Shown piece after piece: positions 7,469 through 18,076 of a DNA stretch of 64,000 nucleotides (the stretch's first letter is position 1; the number at the start of each line of letters is the position of its first letter). Source of the DNA: Sphaerolaimus hirsutus (Eukaryota; Nematoda; Chromadorea; Monhysterida; Sphaerolaimidae). Made by a program: the position numbers and the translations under genes. The stretch spans positions 20,164,104 to 20,228,103 of the forward strand of contig OZ038456.1 of NCBI GenBank assembly GCA_964036195.1, given 5' to 3'. Below the pieces are notes generated by a model. The model was not told where the DNA came from. It did no database searches and saw nothing but the letters and a program-made list of their open reading frames with translations.

Positions 7469-10277
7469 GGGACCAGAAGAGCAGCGCGTTCGTTTACTGG
7501 AGCAGGTGAATACGCAGACACAGCTGCTGAACCAGGCGACGCCCATGTCAGTGTTGAGTTTGGTGCAGGCCCGACCAGACGAAGACAAACCAGCTGCGGG
7601 CAGCCCCAATTTGTCAGTGAGAATTACCAGTGTGGAATCAGAGCCAACCACTACAATGCTGCGTGCGAAATTGGACATGGCGGCGTCGCAATCAGCACTG
7701 CCCCGTACCCTGGAGAGTGGAAGGTACATGGTGCGCGGCTCAAACGACTCGCCCAATTATGACCGAACCATGCGGTCACTGCAGGCCGCCCTGAACAAAG
7801 CGCCGGTCGGCTGGGTGCCAAAAGTGGTTCAGGGGTCAAAAGTACTCACCCTGGAGGCGCAAATCCAATTAGCTGTGATATTGAATTTGCGTCTGCTGGA
7901 TGACGAAACTGACTGGGCGCTAATTAGCCGCGAGGCTAATGAGCTGTACGAATCATTGTTCAGGGGAAAAAATGAACAAATGATTCAGGCCAAATTAGGT
8001 GAGTTTTTGCCACAACAAGGACAGGTAGAAGTTTTAGGAGCTGTGATCACCGCCGTGCGCATGCGCAAACCCCTTTTGATTATGTGTGACTCGCCTTTCG
8101 GGTCTGGGAAGATGACCACACAAAATCAACTGGCGTATGTGTGTTCGCGCGGCTATAATTACTACAACACGAGACCCAGGATACGCGCGGGCTCCGATTT
8201 GCCGTCTGACAAGCAGCCGAACGCCAAATACCATTCGACGCTCATCACGTGCACGGTCAACTCGGCGGCCGACGAAGGAGCGCGCAGGGCCCTGACCAAC
8301 TTGAATAAATTAGGGCAGCGGGACATTTTTGGGGCTTTGGAAGTTTGGCTGCGGGAACGCGCGAAATGGACCGCTATGGCTGACACGCCATTTTCTGAAA
8401 TGCAAAAACTGGAGGGTTTCGAAGAATTTTTGAAATTAAGAGCGGCATTTCCGGTGCGCGTTTTGAGCCCCATGTGGGAAAGTGATGCTACTTATAGCAC
8501 CACCCCCGCAACCCAATTACCAACCCTGCACACCCTAGCACAGCGAACCGGCCACAACATCGTCCGCCTCAGCCCCGAATGGACGGCAGCGCTGGAAAAG
8601 TACGACGGCGCCAAGAAGGACTACGAGCTGGTGGACGAGATTATCAACAACTGCACGGATGATGCCGTTATCCGTGCGCAGCTGACCGAACAAGTGCCCT
8701 TTCACACCGCCGACGATGGGGACAAGCAGCCATTTGACGACTTCGAGGAAGGCGTGGCGGGCGCCCGGGCTGGAGCGGCTAGTTTAGCTGACCAAGTGTT
8801 CTGGGGTAAAGTGCTGCGTAGGGCGCTGTCTAAATATGTCAGGGCTACGGTCAGGCTGCACCGTGTGTTTTTGGAAGTGATGCAGCCCGGTCAAATCCAT
8901 GTCACTTTAGACTCCGCCCACGACGCCCGTAGAAAAAGTGTGACTGCGTGTGCGGTAATTATTGACGAAGCGTCATTGGCATCTGACGCTGCAGTAATTA
9001 GCGTGGTTCAGGCGGCCCAGCTCCCAGTGAACGGCATGCTACTTCTATTTGGAGACAGTAAACAATTGACACGTATGATTCGCGTGCAAGACTGGGTGGA
9101 GCCCGTCCTGAAACCCGACCCCACCCTCATTGATAGGCTCACACAGTACCAATTATGTCCCGTGGTTCACTTGGAAACAGTGTTCCGCGGGCATCGCCAG
9201 CTCATTCAGGCTAACTCTGTGGCGGCGTACAATGGACTGCTACGCGCCTACAACGACACGGCAGTGCACGGCGCCACCATGTTGCCCTCGCCTGGCGACT
9301 TCGAGGACGGCGTCATGCTGTCATCGACTTTGGTGCACCAGGGCTGCGAATCGAAAGAGGGCATGTCAATTATCAACAAGAAAGAACTGCGCATCATCTT
9401 GCACCTGTACGACTACTTCGTAGCCACTGTGAAGGAAGATCCCACCCTACCCTGGGCGGATCTCACAGATCCCGCTAGTTTGCTAATTGTGTGCTTTTAT
9501 GCGGCGCAGGCGCGCACCCTAATCAGTCGACTAGTAGCCCATACAGAACACGACGCGGCCTACTGGGCCACCCGCGTAATTACTGCCGACAAAGCTCAGG
9601 CCCGGGAAGCGGAAGTGGTCATCATTTCCTGCGTGCGCGGCAGCCCGCCAACCGACTCCGCCCAACTGGATGCTGATCCCAAGAAGGCGTACGGTAGAGT
9701 TGGATTTGTAGCAGAGTTGCCCCGGGGAAATGTAGCCACCTCCCGCGCCAAATGTGTACGCATAGTGGTGGCCAACGCCGAGACCATGTTGTGGTCAACT
9801 TTTTTCCACCGGTTTCTGACGGTCGAGCACATGGCCGACCGAATTTACTCTTACGAATCGGGCCAAATCTGGGGAAACGTGCTGGGATTCTGGCCACCGG
9901 AGTGGCGCCCGCGGGCCGACTTGAAAGAACTAGTCGGACCGGATAGATACCCGGCCCTTGAAGAAGAACTGAAGGCAGAAGTTCTATCTGATATTGAAAC
10001 CGCCTCCTCAGGCTCTGACTCCTCCGCGGACGCGCGGGAGGAGGGTGTACCGGTGGTGGAAGAGGTGGTGCCCGTTGTTGAGCCAGTTTACCGCCCTAAT
10101 GAAGATTATTCCCCCATTAGCAACGACATGGCGGCCATGGCATTGCAGAACGCCGCCGAGCCCCCCTCACCACAGCCCGAGCACCACGACGCGGTCGAGG
10201 CCATCCCGCTGCCACCGGAGGACGCTCCAGCGCAACAGGTAGAACACCACATGGAAAATGGTAATTGTGAAAATTGA
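7422..10277 (+). CDS. UPF1/DNA2-type superfamily 1 helicase
   Basis: 951 residues from the ATG at 7422; the frame opens 18 codons earlier without an ATG. The SF1 motifs appear in order: P-loop SPFGSGKMTT (about residue 228), Walker B IIDEAS (about 513), motif III LLFGDSKQL (about 544), an R-bearing ETVFRGH (about 586), motif V ADKAQAREAEVVIIS (about 725) and motif VI NVATSRAKCVRIVV (about 770). This arrangement is typical of UPF1/IGHMBP2/ZNFX1-like RNA/DNA helicases rather than the Pif1-type helicases of Helitrons. The P-loop has Met where Thr/Ser is usual (GKM), which could weaken Mg-ATP binding. The C-terminal ~120 residues are acidic, Pro-rich and low in complexity. No RT, nuclease or zinc-binding domain is fused. 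A retroelement-linked helicase might unwind RNA or evade RNA decay, but that is inference. Confidence 0.8.
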   Translation: MVRRPDPEELQADTFEGPEEQRVRLLEQVNTQTQLLNQATPMSVLSLVQARPDEDKPAAGSPNLSVRITSVESEPTTTMLRAKLDMAASQSALPRTLESGRYMVRGSNDSPNYDRTMRSLQAALNKAPVGWVPKVVQGSKVLTLEAQIQLAVILNLRLLDDETDWALISREANELYESLFRGKNEQMIQAKLGEFLPQQGQVEVLGAVITAVRMRKPLLIMCDSPFGSGKMTTQNQLAYVCSRGYNYYNTRPRIRAGSDLPSDKQPNAKYHSTLITCTVNSAADEGARRALTNLNKLGQRDIFGALEVWLRERAKWTAMADTPFSEMQKLEGFEEFLKLRAAFPVRVLSPMWESDATYSTTPATQLPTLHTLAQRTGHNIVRLSPEWTAALEKYDGAKKDYELVDEIINNCTDDAVIRAQLTEQVPFHTADDGDKQPFDDFEEGVAGARAGAASLADQVFWGKVLRRALSKYVRATVRLHRVFLEVMQPGQIHVTLDSAHDARRKSVTACAVIIDEASLASDAAVISVVQAAQLPVNGMLLLFGDSKQLTRMIRVQDWVEPVLKPDPTLIDRLTQYQLCPVVHLETVFRGHRQLIQANSVAAYNGLLRAYNDTAVHGATMLPSPGDFEDGVMLSSTLVHQGCESKEGMSIINKKELRIILHLYDYFVATVKEDPTLPWADLTDPASLLIVCFYAAQARTLISRLVAHTEHDAAYWATRVITADKAQAREAEVVIISCVRGSPPTDSAQLDADPKKAYGRVGFVAELPRGNVATSRAKCVRIVVANAETMLWSTFFHRFLTVEHMADRIYSYESGQIWGNVLGFWPPEWRPRADLKELVGPDRYPALEEELKAEVLSDIETASSGSDSSADAREEGVPVVEEVVPVVEPVYRPNEDYSPISNDMAAMALQNAAEPPSPQPEHHDAVEAIPLPPEDAPAQQVEHHMENGNCEN

Positions 10278-12504
10278 TACGAGACAATTTTTAGTCAGAA
10301 TCAATTATAAAGTTTCAAGGTGCGGTAATTTATGCACAACTTTTGTCATCAGGAGAAACAGACAACTTTGTAACAAAAAATGAGCGACTAAAAACATACT
10401 TGTTAATATTCCAGGAAAATAATCAGGAAATCTTGTTGACGATCAATTTTCACATGCACAAACTGCGACACGTTGGTCGAGCAGGTAACTTGAATGTTGA
10501 TCCCAAACTGCCCGTCCAGCAGTGGCACAATGCTGCGAAGTGGCCCAATTAGAGTTCTATTTAATTAGTCTTTATAATGTAAAAAGGAAACTTTTTTCTC
10601 ACATCGAGCCCTGTGCGGGAACCAGAATTTCGAAGTTTCGGGCACAAAAAGCTGGCACAGCAGAAAGCTGACGCCATAGTTCGAATGAAGACGAGCCATA
10701 TTTGCACCCCCAGGGCATGTGACTGCCACGGCCATCCACCGAAAAATGCAGAGAAGGCATGATTTTCGAATGACCGAAAACGGTGCAAAACACTTTTTCT
10801 GAACATGTCGTTTTTAGCCCGGAGGTAAAAAATTAATGGCTGGTGGGATTGTAGGTGGAAATATGGCTAGCCAATCATGCATAAAAACGTAACGACAATT
10901 TTGTGCAGACACTCCGACGACTCGAGGACGACCGTGTGTGACCGAATGACGGCCCGCGGTGCACAGGGAAGTCACAGTGAACGTGCGGTTTGCTGTGCAC
11001 TGCAAATCCGCCAACGAGGCCGCAGCCCCAGGACGGTACGCCCGAATGGACACTACTGCGGCCATGATTTTATTAAGTATTTTTTCTTTTCCGTTAATTA
11101 CGTAACTACTTCCTGTATGAATTTAATTGTGTCATTCCCTGTTTTAATTAATTAAACTAATTAAGTTACCCGCATTTTAAGTTAATCAAGTGATTACTTT
11201 CATTTTTCAAATGCATTTTCTGATATGTACTTTCGAATGTTATAATTTTTAGGTTTCTATCAAGTTTACATATTTGGTCAAAAGGGTGCAGTGTCTGGGA
11301 ATGGGTTAGAAAAGCTTTAAAGTTTCCTGTTAAGCTAAAAGGTGTCGACTCTGTTAAACACCTAGACGCCCCGATAGATAACATTCAGAAAATTCCCCGA
11401 CCAAGTGCATTTTTACTTAGGACTAGGTAATGGGTGGAAAAGTGGCAAACGGCAATTATTGTCGACATGCGACTGCAAGACACATGCAGAGCACAGTTTA
11501 CAGTGAAGAGCACAGCAGTGCCAATTAATTATTCCCATCACCCAGGGTGATTGTTGAACTCGCAAGTGCTAGTGTCTTTGTAGTGTGTGTTCATGCCCGA
11601 AGTTCCAACCCTTACCCGGCAATGCAATAACCTTGAACTAACCCCCGCAAATGAGCGTTCTTTCTGTGGCCTTGGTCGGGCACGCTAAAAAATATTTTTC
11701 ACCTAAAGGGGCGCAGGTTGATAACACGTGTCACACCACCTGCTCTAAATTGTACCGTAAACTCTGAATAAAAACCCAGTTTATGACACTCACCTCTGAG
11801 ATAATCTGTATTTTAATTGCGTCATTTTTAATTACAGTTACTTCACGTTTGCATCCTTTTTATTACTTTCCCGCATTCAACTAATTTTCCCGTGCCTTGT
11901 ATGCTATGTTAATTGTTTTTACAGTGATCATTAATTTTGCCTTGTAATCCTCTAATTACGGTTAATTGTTGTGTCTCAGATTTAGTATTCATTTCTATTA
12001 TGGTAGACTTTTGGTGATTATAAAACGCGCTGATTTTACATTTTTTCACCCACTAGAGGCTATACGACTCACTTGAGCTATTGTGAAATTGACTCTGATT
12101 ATATTGCTAAATAAAGTTCCCGTGAATCCAACTTGGTCCCCCTGAAGCATACTAACTGCTTGAATTTTAATTTGAATTTTATTAATTACGGCTTTATTTT
12201 ATTTACGGCTTATTAACAGTTACTCGAAGTAAACCGCCGGCTGCAGTTACGAAAGGGATTGGTAAGTTGCCGTGTCCGTCCTCGGGAACTTGTCAGGACC
12301 CCAAGGGGTACTGGCGCTGTTCCTAATTTGCGTGTAAAATCCCCGTACCATAAAAACAAACATTTGTTTAATTACGCACGCAATTAAAAGTGCAAAGGGA
12401 CCGGAATTTACAATTGTCTGCCGCGGTAACTCGACGAGTGGCGTATTTTTGTGGTAAAAACGGAAACTAGTAAAATTAGTAAAAACGTAAAATATCTGAC
12501 ACAA
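10278..12504. other. Non-coding AT-rich tract after the helicase, possible 3' LTR inside
   Basis: No ORF here has convincing codon structure. The sequence switches sharply from GC-rich coding to AT-rich. AATAAA signals occur near 11767 and at 12110. Part of this tract could be the 3' LTR of the retroelement, but its partner lies outside the window and boundaries cannot be set. Confidence 0.4.
12019..12115 (+). promoter_or_regulatory. TATA box and polyadenylation signal spaced as in an LTR
   Basis: TATAAAA at 12019-12025 is followed 85 bases later by AATAAA at 12110-12115, the layout expected when U3 promoter and R-region poly(A) signal sit in one LTR. It lies 1.7 kb past the helicase stop. 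A chance pairing in AT-rich DNA is possible. Confidence 0.35.
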
Positions 12505-12839
12505 GCACCAGCGTCAAGCACCAGCGCCAGGCACCAGCGCTGTGGCGCATTTCTATCACGACGCAGTAGATTTGTGCAGCATTTGCATGTTCACCCAAAA
12601 TATCAATGTTTATGAAAAAGTAAATACCTTTTGACAAGTATGGACTGTTATGACGCCTATTCAACTCCAGAGTTGATATTGGGTATTTACTTTTACTCTG
12701 AAATCCAGCGCACTGAGTAAATACCCATGGGTACAATAGTTCAATTGTACCAACCCATTTACGTTGTATTTTTTCACAAGTACTGGGTACTTTTGAGTAT
12801 TTCAGAAAATTATATGAAAATGTGCGAATAGTACAAAAG
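12505..12839. repeat. Dispersed repeat, copy 1 (matches 62547-62878)
   Basis: Begins with an AGCACCAGCGCC-type array and continues with sequence including GGTACAATAGTTCAATTGTACC. It lines up base by base with 62547-62878 with scattered substitutions and one short indel near 12633. No coding content. Confidence 0.8.
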
Positions 12840-14055
12840 CAGGGTTGGCAAAATCTCAGAAAAAAATAAAAATAAAATAAAAATAAAATGGAAAATTGAA
12901 GAATAAAATTGAAAAAAATAAAATGGAAAATTAAAAAAATAAAAATACAATTTTACTAAAATTTTAATTTTTGTAAAAATTTTGTAAATTTTTCACAAAA
13001 AGTCGAGTGTATAAAATTCTATAATAAGTTTTCTATCCTGTTGCTTAAGATCCTAGCTGCCAATCTGCAGAACTGGTGCCTTGTTGTTGCTTTCATTGTT
13101 GTGATTGAAAAATATTTTTGCTCAAAATTGCTAATTTGAGCAAAAACCTCACATTTGCTAATTTGCTCACATCGTTTAATATATATTGTCACCTTAAAAA
13201 TCAGTAATTTATATGATTTTTTACCATTTTATTTGTTCCATAAAGCCATGGAAAAGCCTATATATTGAATGCCGCAAGCCCCCCCCCCCTGCGAAAAATA
13301 ACAAAATTGTAACTACCGTATTTCCTCGAAATACCCCCCGGGGGGTGATTGTTTCATAGTGGTCCCGAGAGGGGGGGGGGGTTAAACGAGGGGGGGGGGT
13401 TATTATTTCACAACCAAATTTTTGAAAACCAAGTACGAAATTGTCGTTTGAAACGTACGCAGACGTCGAAAAATGCAACAAAAACTGTCATTTATAAGGT
13501 TCTGTAGACTAATATTAGTATGTAGATGGTATGTACACTGTTCTAACGTGACACCGACATTGTTTCAACGTGTGTTCTGCAGTACACAGAACACAAACTG
13601 CAGTATTTGTCATGTACGTTCTCGTTACACTCAATTTGGGGGGGTATTTCGAGGGGGGGGTAATTGTTTCATAGTGGACCCGAGAGGGGGGGGGGTCAAA
13701 CGAGGGGGGGTATTTCGAGGGGGGGGGGGTATTTCGAGGAAATACGGTATTTTTCTCTCTGGGAGGATCAATTAGCTACACATCTATCCGGCCATGTGAC
13801 GGTCAAAATTCAAGATGCCTATGTCGCAACCCATGTCACACACAAGTCTACATCAATTTTTTTTGTATTCATCTGCATGCTTCTAGCGTGCACATTGTTT
13901 CACTTCCTTGGATCCAAGATAATAATTGTTTCTAAAAAATTAGTAAAATTTTTGTAAAATGGTTTCATTTTATTTTATTAATGAGATTTCAGAATAAAAT
14001 AACAATAAAACAAATAAAATGAAACATGAATAAAATAAAATACAATAAAATTTGA
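12840..14055. mobile_element. hAT-like MITE, CAGGGTTGGCAAAA family, right end truncated
   Basis: The left terminus CAGGGTTGGCAAAATCTC and AATAAAATAAAA arrays match the complete copy at 40089-40981. The matching right array runs to about 14055 but the CCAACCCTG terminus is missing. A TA-flanked G-run element (13316-13747) is inserted in it. Confidence 0.6.
13316..13747. mobile_element. TA-flanked G-run MITE
   Basis: CCGTATTTCCTCGAAATACC at the left and its inverted form at the right, flanked by TA (13314-13315 and 13748-13749). Poly-G arrays (GGGGGTATTTCGAGG) lie inside both ends. The core has CGTACGCAGACGTCG and a roughly 200-bp unique stretch shared with the copies at 20661, 28074, 28553, 35526 and 60652. 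Confidence 0.85.
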
Positions 14056-14575
14056 AAAAGCGTAAAAACACAAAAAAAAGAGAGTGAACGAGTCTGCGTA
14101 CAAAAAAATTACTGCGTGTGTGCAGTAATGCACTGGAAATAGTGCCTCGTGTACAAATTGTGTCGCAATATCTTGTTAAGATGTACTGTGTCATCGAGCA
14201 AAATTGTGGCTTCAGGTGAGAAAAATTTGTTGCTCAAAATGGATCCCGACGACGATTTTATCGCCCTTGACAGCACTAACTCCACGTTAGAAGATGAGGA
14301 TGACTTAAATGTTGCTGCCGATGAATAACCAAACAAAATATGAGGGCAGACTATGCTAAATGACATCCGAAAAATGTCACCAAGACCTTGATTTGGAAAG
14401 AATTCACTGAGCAAAAAGCCTCTAAGAGATTTTTACGCTTTTAAAAATACCTTACGCTTTCAGTATCGATACTCAAAATTTGGAAAGTGTATTTATGCTT
14501 ACGCTTACGCTTTCCAAAAATACCGGTATTTTAACAACTCTGAAGTATACGTCTGATGAACCGCTGGATGAAATA
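14056..14575. other. Non-coding tract with a hAT-like right end
   Basis: No gene seen. TACGCTTACGCTT arrays lead into a terminus ending AACAACTCTG at about 14542, the right end of a CAGAGTTG-family hAT-like element whose left end was not located. Confidence 0.5.
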
Positions 14576-15256
14576 CAGGGTGCGGCAATTTAAACCTGCG
14601 CTCTAGATTTCGAATAACCTGTCACTGGGTGGTCGGAATTATGTCAAATTTTAGGTCAACATTAACAACTGAATAGGAAAGGATCCCTGAAAAAATGGCT
14701 GCGATAGCTCCACTCGTTCTCAAGTTATTCATGCAAACTCGTAATTGTCACTTTTCCACCACCTTGTGATATCGTTCAAACGGGATTCACTTCTCGGGAC
14801 CGGGATCGGGATCCGATTGTATTGTGTGTTTTTTTCTGATTTTCTTTTCGCAGCTGTATGCCTAAATGCGTGCACGCCCGCCACCAAACCATGCCCATAA
14901 GGAAATCGGCTGGCGCTTGCGTAATTGGTCGTAAAGCTAGGTGGTGGAGAAGTGACGATTACACGTTTCCATGAAGCCATATTTTCAGGGATCCTTTCCT
15001 ATTTAGTTGTTAATGTTGACCTAAAATTTTACATTAATCCGACCACGCAGTGACAAGTTATTCGAAATCTAGAGCGCTGGTCTACCGTATTTCCTCAAAT
15101 TACCCCCCGGGGGTTTATTTTTTCAGAGTGAAAATTTTGAGTGAAAAACGTGAAAAATGCAACAATAACCACCATTTATAAGTTTTTACAGCCTTATAAA
15201 CACCTTCCCGGTCACGTCTGGCAGCCATTTTTTGAATTTACGTCTTATATCCTATC

Positions 15257-15584
15257 TAGGGTGTCAAAAATTTTTTTTTACGGAATTTGGAAAACGGAAA
15301 GGTAAAATTTTTTCACTTTACGGAAAACGGAAAACGGAAAGGTAAAAAAAAATTTCTGCCGGAAAACGGAAAGGTAAAAAAAATTCACTCAGCGGAAAAC
15401 GGAAAACGGAAAGGTAAAAAAAAATTGTTGGCCGGGAAACGGAAAACGGAAAAATGAAATGCCGGAAAACGGAAAACGGAAAGGTAAAAATTTTTCGGCT
15501 GCCGGAAAACGGAAAACGGAAAGGTAAAAAATTTTCCTGCGGAAAAGCGGAAACGGAAAACGGAAACGGAAATTTGACACCCTA
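15257..15584. mobile_element. hAT-like MITE with GGAAAACGG arrays
   Basis: Termini TAGGGTGTCAAAAATTT and AAATTTGACACCCTA with an exact 8-bp duplication ATCCTATC (15249-15256, 15585-15592). The interior is almost only GGAAAACGGAAAGGTAAAAA units. The other AACACC arm (near 17855) shows the uninterrupted target. Confidence 0.9.
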
Positions 15585-15740
15585 ATCCTATCCCCAGTTC
15601 TGAAACGTCTAACCATGAGGCTGAAACTTGGGGGAGATATTGGCGCAACCCCCCTCTACTTCGCATGAATTGGGGGGTCGCCGCAACCCCGCAATTCATG
15701 TGAAGTAAAGGGGGTTGCACCAATATCTCCCCCAAGTTTG

Positions 15741-17710
15741 GTGGCTATGAAAGCAATACCATGTCATATCCGCTTGGAGTGACACAGGGATGCGCTCTGA
15801 GCCCAACACTTTATGCAATATATATACATGACCTAGCCAAGGAACTTCTGCAAACCAAGATGGGAGCAAAATGTGGTAAGAACTTAGACAAAATACCAGC
15901 ACTATTTTTTGCCGATGACATAGTCCCAGAGTTGGAAAAATGTATTTACGTTTACCCGAAATACCCGGTTATTTGGGTATTTTTATTTACGTTTACGTTT
16001 ACGTTTTCCAAAAATACCATTACGTTTTGTTACGTTTTCCTGACCGAAATACACGGGTACTTGGGAAAACGTAAAAATCCCGATATTTAATAGTTTCTCA
16101 GTGGCCGCGCCCTCGGACGGAACTGCATATACCCATGAATTCTCTACCGATTATGATGCTTGAGCACTTAAAAGGATCAGAATGATGTGGCGATCGCTTT
16201 AGTGCAGCGATTAGAATGATTACAAACAATACAATACCTCAAATATTTAATACAGTCTAATATATAGCCACCATTGTTTACTGACTGGAGTCGCCTTTGA
16301 AATTTGGTAAAAGGATCCATTTGGGATATGGAAACATTTGAGCGAGTTATTCATCAGATTGAATTACAAGAAGGTGTAACTTTTGCTCAATTTTGACGTT
16401 TATATCATCATTGTTTGTGTTAGATTATCATTCGTTATAGTTGTCTGACTCAATGTAGTTCATTATGGTGAGTAAGTAGTGCTAAAAACATAAAAATATT
16501 GTATGGAAATCAGCTATCGACCCATATAAAGCTGAAAATAATGGTATTTTCCAAAGAAAAATGATAAATACTACACATATAAAATTTTTACATTTACATT
16601 TTTTTATACGTATTCCTTGGTATTTTAAAAATACCTTACGTTTTAGTATTTATACTTTTGATTTGGAAAAGGTATTTACGTTTACGTTTACGTTTTCCAA
16701 AAATACCAGTATTTGCACAACTCTGCATAGTCCTCATGGCCTCCAAAGATAGCGAACTTACTCACCTCATGGATACTTTCAGCGCATGGGCGTGGAAATG
16801 GAGTGTTAGCATAAATGCCTCAAAGAGTGAAGTTCTCAGATGGGGTGACAGTCAAATAAAACCTAGCAAATGGTACATAAATGTCGGTGGACCGACTTCA
16901 TCGAAAAGGGAGGTTATTATGGAAACGGTATGGTATGTATGGGGTTGAAATAACCGGATTAGATAAAAAAGCACCTTGCAGAGATGGATAAAATATACAC
17001 ACAAACTATGAAAAGGATCTTACGACTACCAATAATCTGCAGTAGCAGCTCACTGCTATTAGACATAGACGGTATACTACCCTCTGACAAATATCATCAG
17101 CTAATACTAACAAATGATACATATATGTATTGGATAAATAGAGAACGATGGTTAGTTCGGGCACACTCCGTGAATAAAACACTTGCTGGCAATGGAAAAC
17201 TAACTATCGACAACACTAATGAAACTCTTGTAAACAAAAGTAAGCGCAAGGTTGAGCTATGTATAGATACCGGCACAATTAGGTGCATGTTAATAAAAAA
17301 ACCATATATATAGAAAATGTACCAATATACTACAGCAAGCTATTGAAACAGAGAAAGCAATTGCCATACGAGGCGATGTGATTGACAAGATGGAGAAAAA
17401 ATCAATTCATTATAATGAGCTAAACTGGCTAGCTGCGCGATATAATGCATTACGGATATGGTCGGGCAAAAATTGTAAGAAGATATGTGGGAAGTGCTCC
17501 ACCAGAGATGTAAAAATAGTTGCAAATCTGCACCATATTATGTTTATGTGTGAAAACAATGTAAATGAACGTGAAAATCTGCCAAAAATCATATGCAGTA
17601 TACCATGTAGCTGGAAAGAGAATCCACTTGGAAGAAATACTTGTCATGCACACAGGGTTGCGATTGATAAAATGATATCAAAATGTCTAAACCAGTTGAT
17701 TGACAGATAG
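15741..17710 (+). pseudogene. Non-LTR (LINE) reverse transcriptase fragment, split by a hAT-like insert
   Basis: GVTQGCALSPTLYAIYIHDL and the catalytic FADD box (about 15913) mark a non-LTR RT. The reading resumes after the insert with LMASKDSELTHLM and NASKSEV. Further on, KRILRLP and a C-terminal CGKC...HHIMFMC zinc-like motif (about 17490-17555) fit the C-terminal domain of LINE ORF2. The endonuclease and RT N-terminus are absent, and stops and shifts occur near 16948 and 17313. There is no poly(A) tail. RTE/Jockey/CR1 groups could all fit; I cannot place it further. Confidence 0.75.
15927..16725. mobile_element. hAT-like MITE, CAGAGTTG family
   Basis: Termini CAGAGTTGGAAAAATG and GCACAACTCTG with an exact 8-bp duplication CATAGTCC (15919-15926, 16726-16733). 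Subterminal arrays of TTTACGTTTACG at both ends. It sits inside the RT right after the FADDIV codons; removing one duplication restores the RT frame at that point. Confidence 0.92.
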
Positions 17711-18076
17711 AGAGAGATGGTCGGGAAGAATGAGAGAGGGGCGCAACCTTGCAAAAGGTATGGCCCCATATCTCCTAATATTAATGTAATGTAAAGGGGG
17801 GTTGCGCCAATATCGCCCCCAAGTTTCAGCCTCATGGGCGCTGTAGGACTGGGGATAGGATATAAGAAGTAAGATCACAAAAATGGCTGCCGGACGTGCT
17901 CGGGAAGGTATTTATAATAATGTAGATGGTATAAACGATGTTCTAACGTAACACAGTGTTTTGAACGTCTGTTATGCATTTCCCGGACCACAAATACATA
18001 GTGCCCATTTTGAGGGGCGGTATTTCGAGGGGGGGGGGGGGTATTTCAAGGAAATATGGTAAATTGCCGCACCCTG

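Larger units (their letters stand above)
1..10277 (+). mobile_element. LTR-type retroelement with Gag-Env-PR-RT-RH order and linked SF1 helicase (5' end outside window)
   Basis: All major ORFs run on the plus strand with little spacing: Gag, envelope-like glycoprotein, aspartic protease, Ty3/Gypsy-type RT plus RNase H, an unrecognised ORF and a superfamily 1 helicase. Gag is already open at base 1, so the 5' LTR, primer site and Gag N-terminus are missing. No integrase zinc finger or DDE core is visible between RNase H and the end of the helicase. Whether the helicase is element cargo, or an adjacent gene joined after loss of integrase, cannot be settled here. Close packing, common strand and shared base composition, with AT-rich sequence starting right after 10277, favour one unit. 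This is inference. Confidence 0.6.
15199..17912. mobile_element. TA-flanked AACACCTTCCCGG inverted-repeat element containing a LINE fragment
   Basis: Left terminus AACACCTTCCCGGTCACG, right terminus TGCTCGGGAAGGTATT, TA on each side. The inverted arms also share TCCTATCCCCAGT and the CTTGGGGG-ATATTGGCGCAACCCC segment. A second copy (41629-42722) is a plain ~1.1-kb foldback. This one instead holds a 2-kb non-LTR retrotransposon piece and two hAT-like inserts. Confidence 0.75.
15085..18059. mobile_element. TA-flanked G-run MITE, split by a nested element
   Basis: The left end CCGTATTTCCTCAAATTACC (TA at 15083-15084) and the right end GTATTTCAAGGAAATATGG (TA at 18060-18061) belong to one copy. 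Its middle (AATGTAGATGGTATAAACG) resumes at 17918 after the insert at 15199-17912. Terminal substitutions suggest an older copy. Confidence 0.8.
14576..18076. mobile_element. TA-flanked inverted-repeat element, outer shell of a five-element nest
   Basis: Starts CAGGGTGCGGCAATTT (TA at 14574-14575) and ends AAATTGCCGCACCCTG (TA at 18077-18078). The inverted arms are about 125 bp and pair across a 250-bp unique core (about 14710-14965). The right arm is interrupted by the next element, leaving its last 17 bases at 18060-18076. Without that insert it is about 525 bp. No ORF of its own. Confidence 0.8.

Noticed and set aside
7422..10277. Helitron Rep-helicase
   Set aside because: No HUH endonuclease motif is present and the helicase motifs are UPF1-like, not Pif1-like.
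12247..12504. Minus-strand ORF as a peptidase exon
   Set aside because: No papain motif or convincing splice pair; it lies in the AT-rich LTR-like tract.
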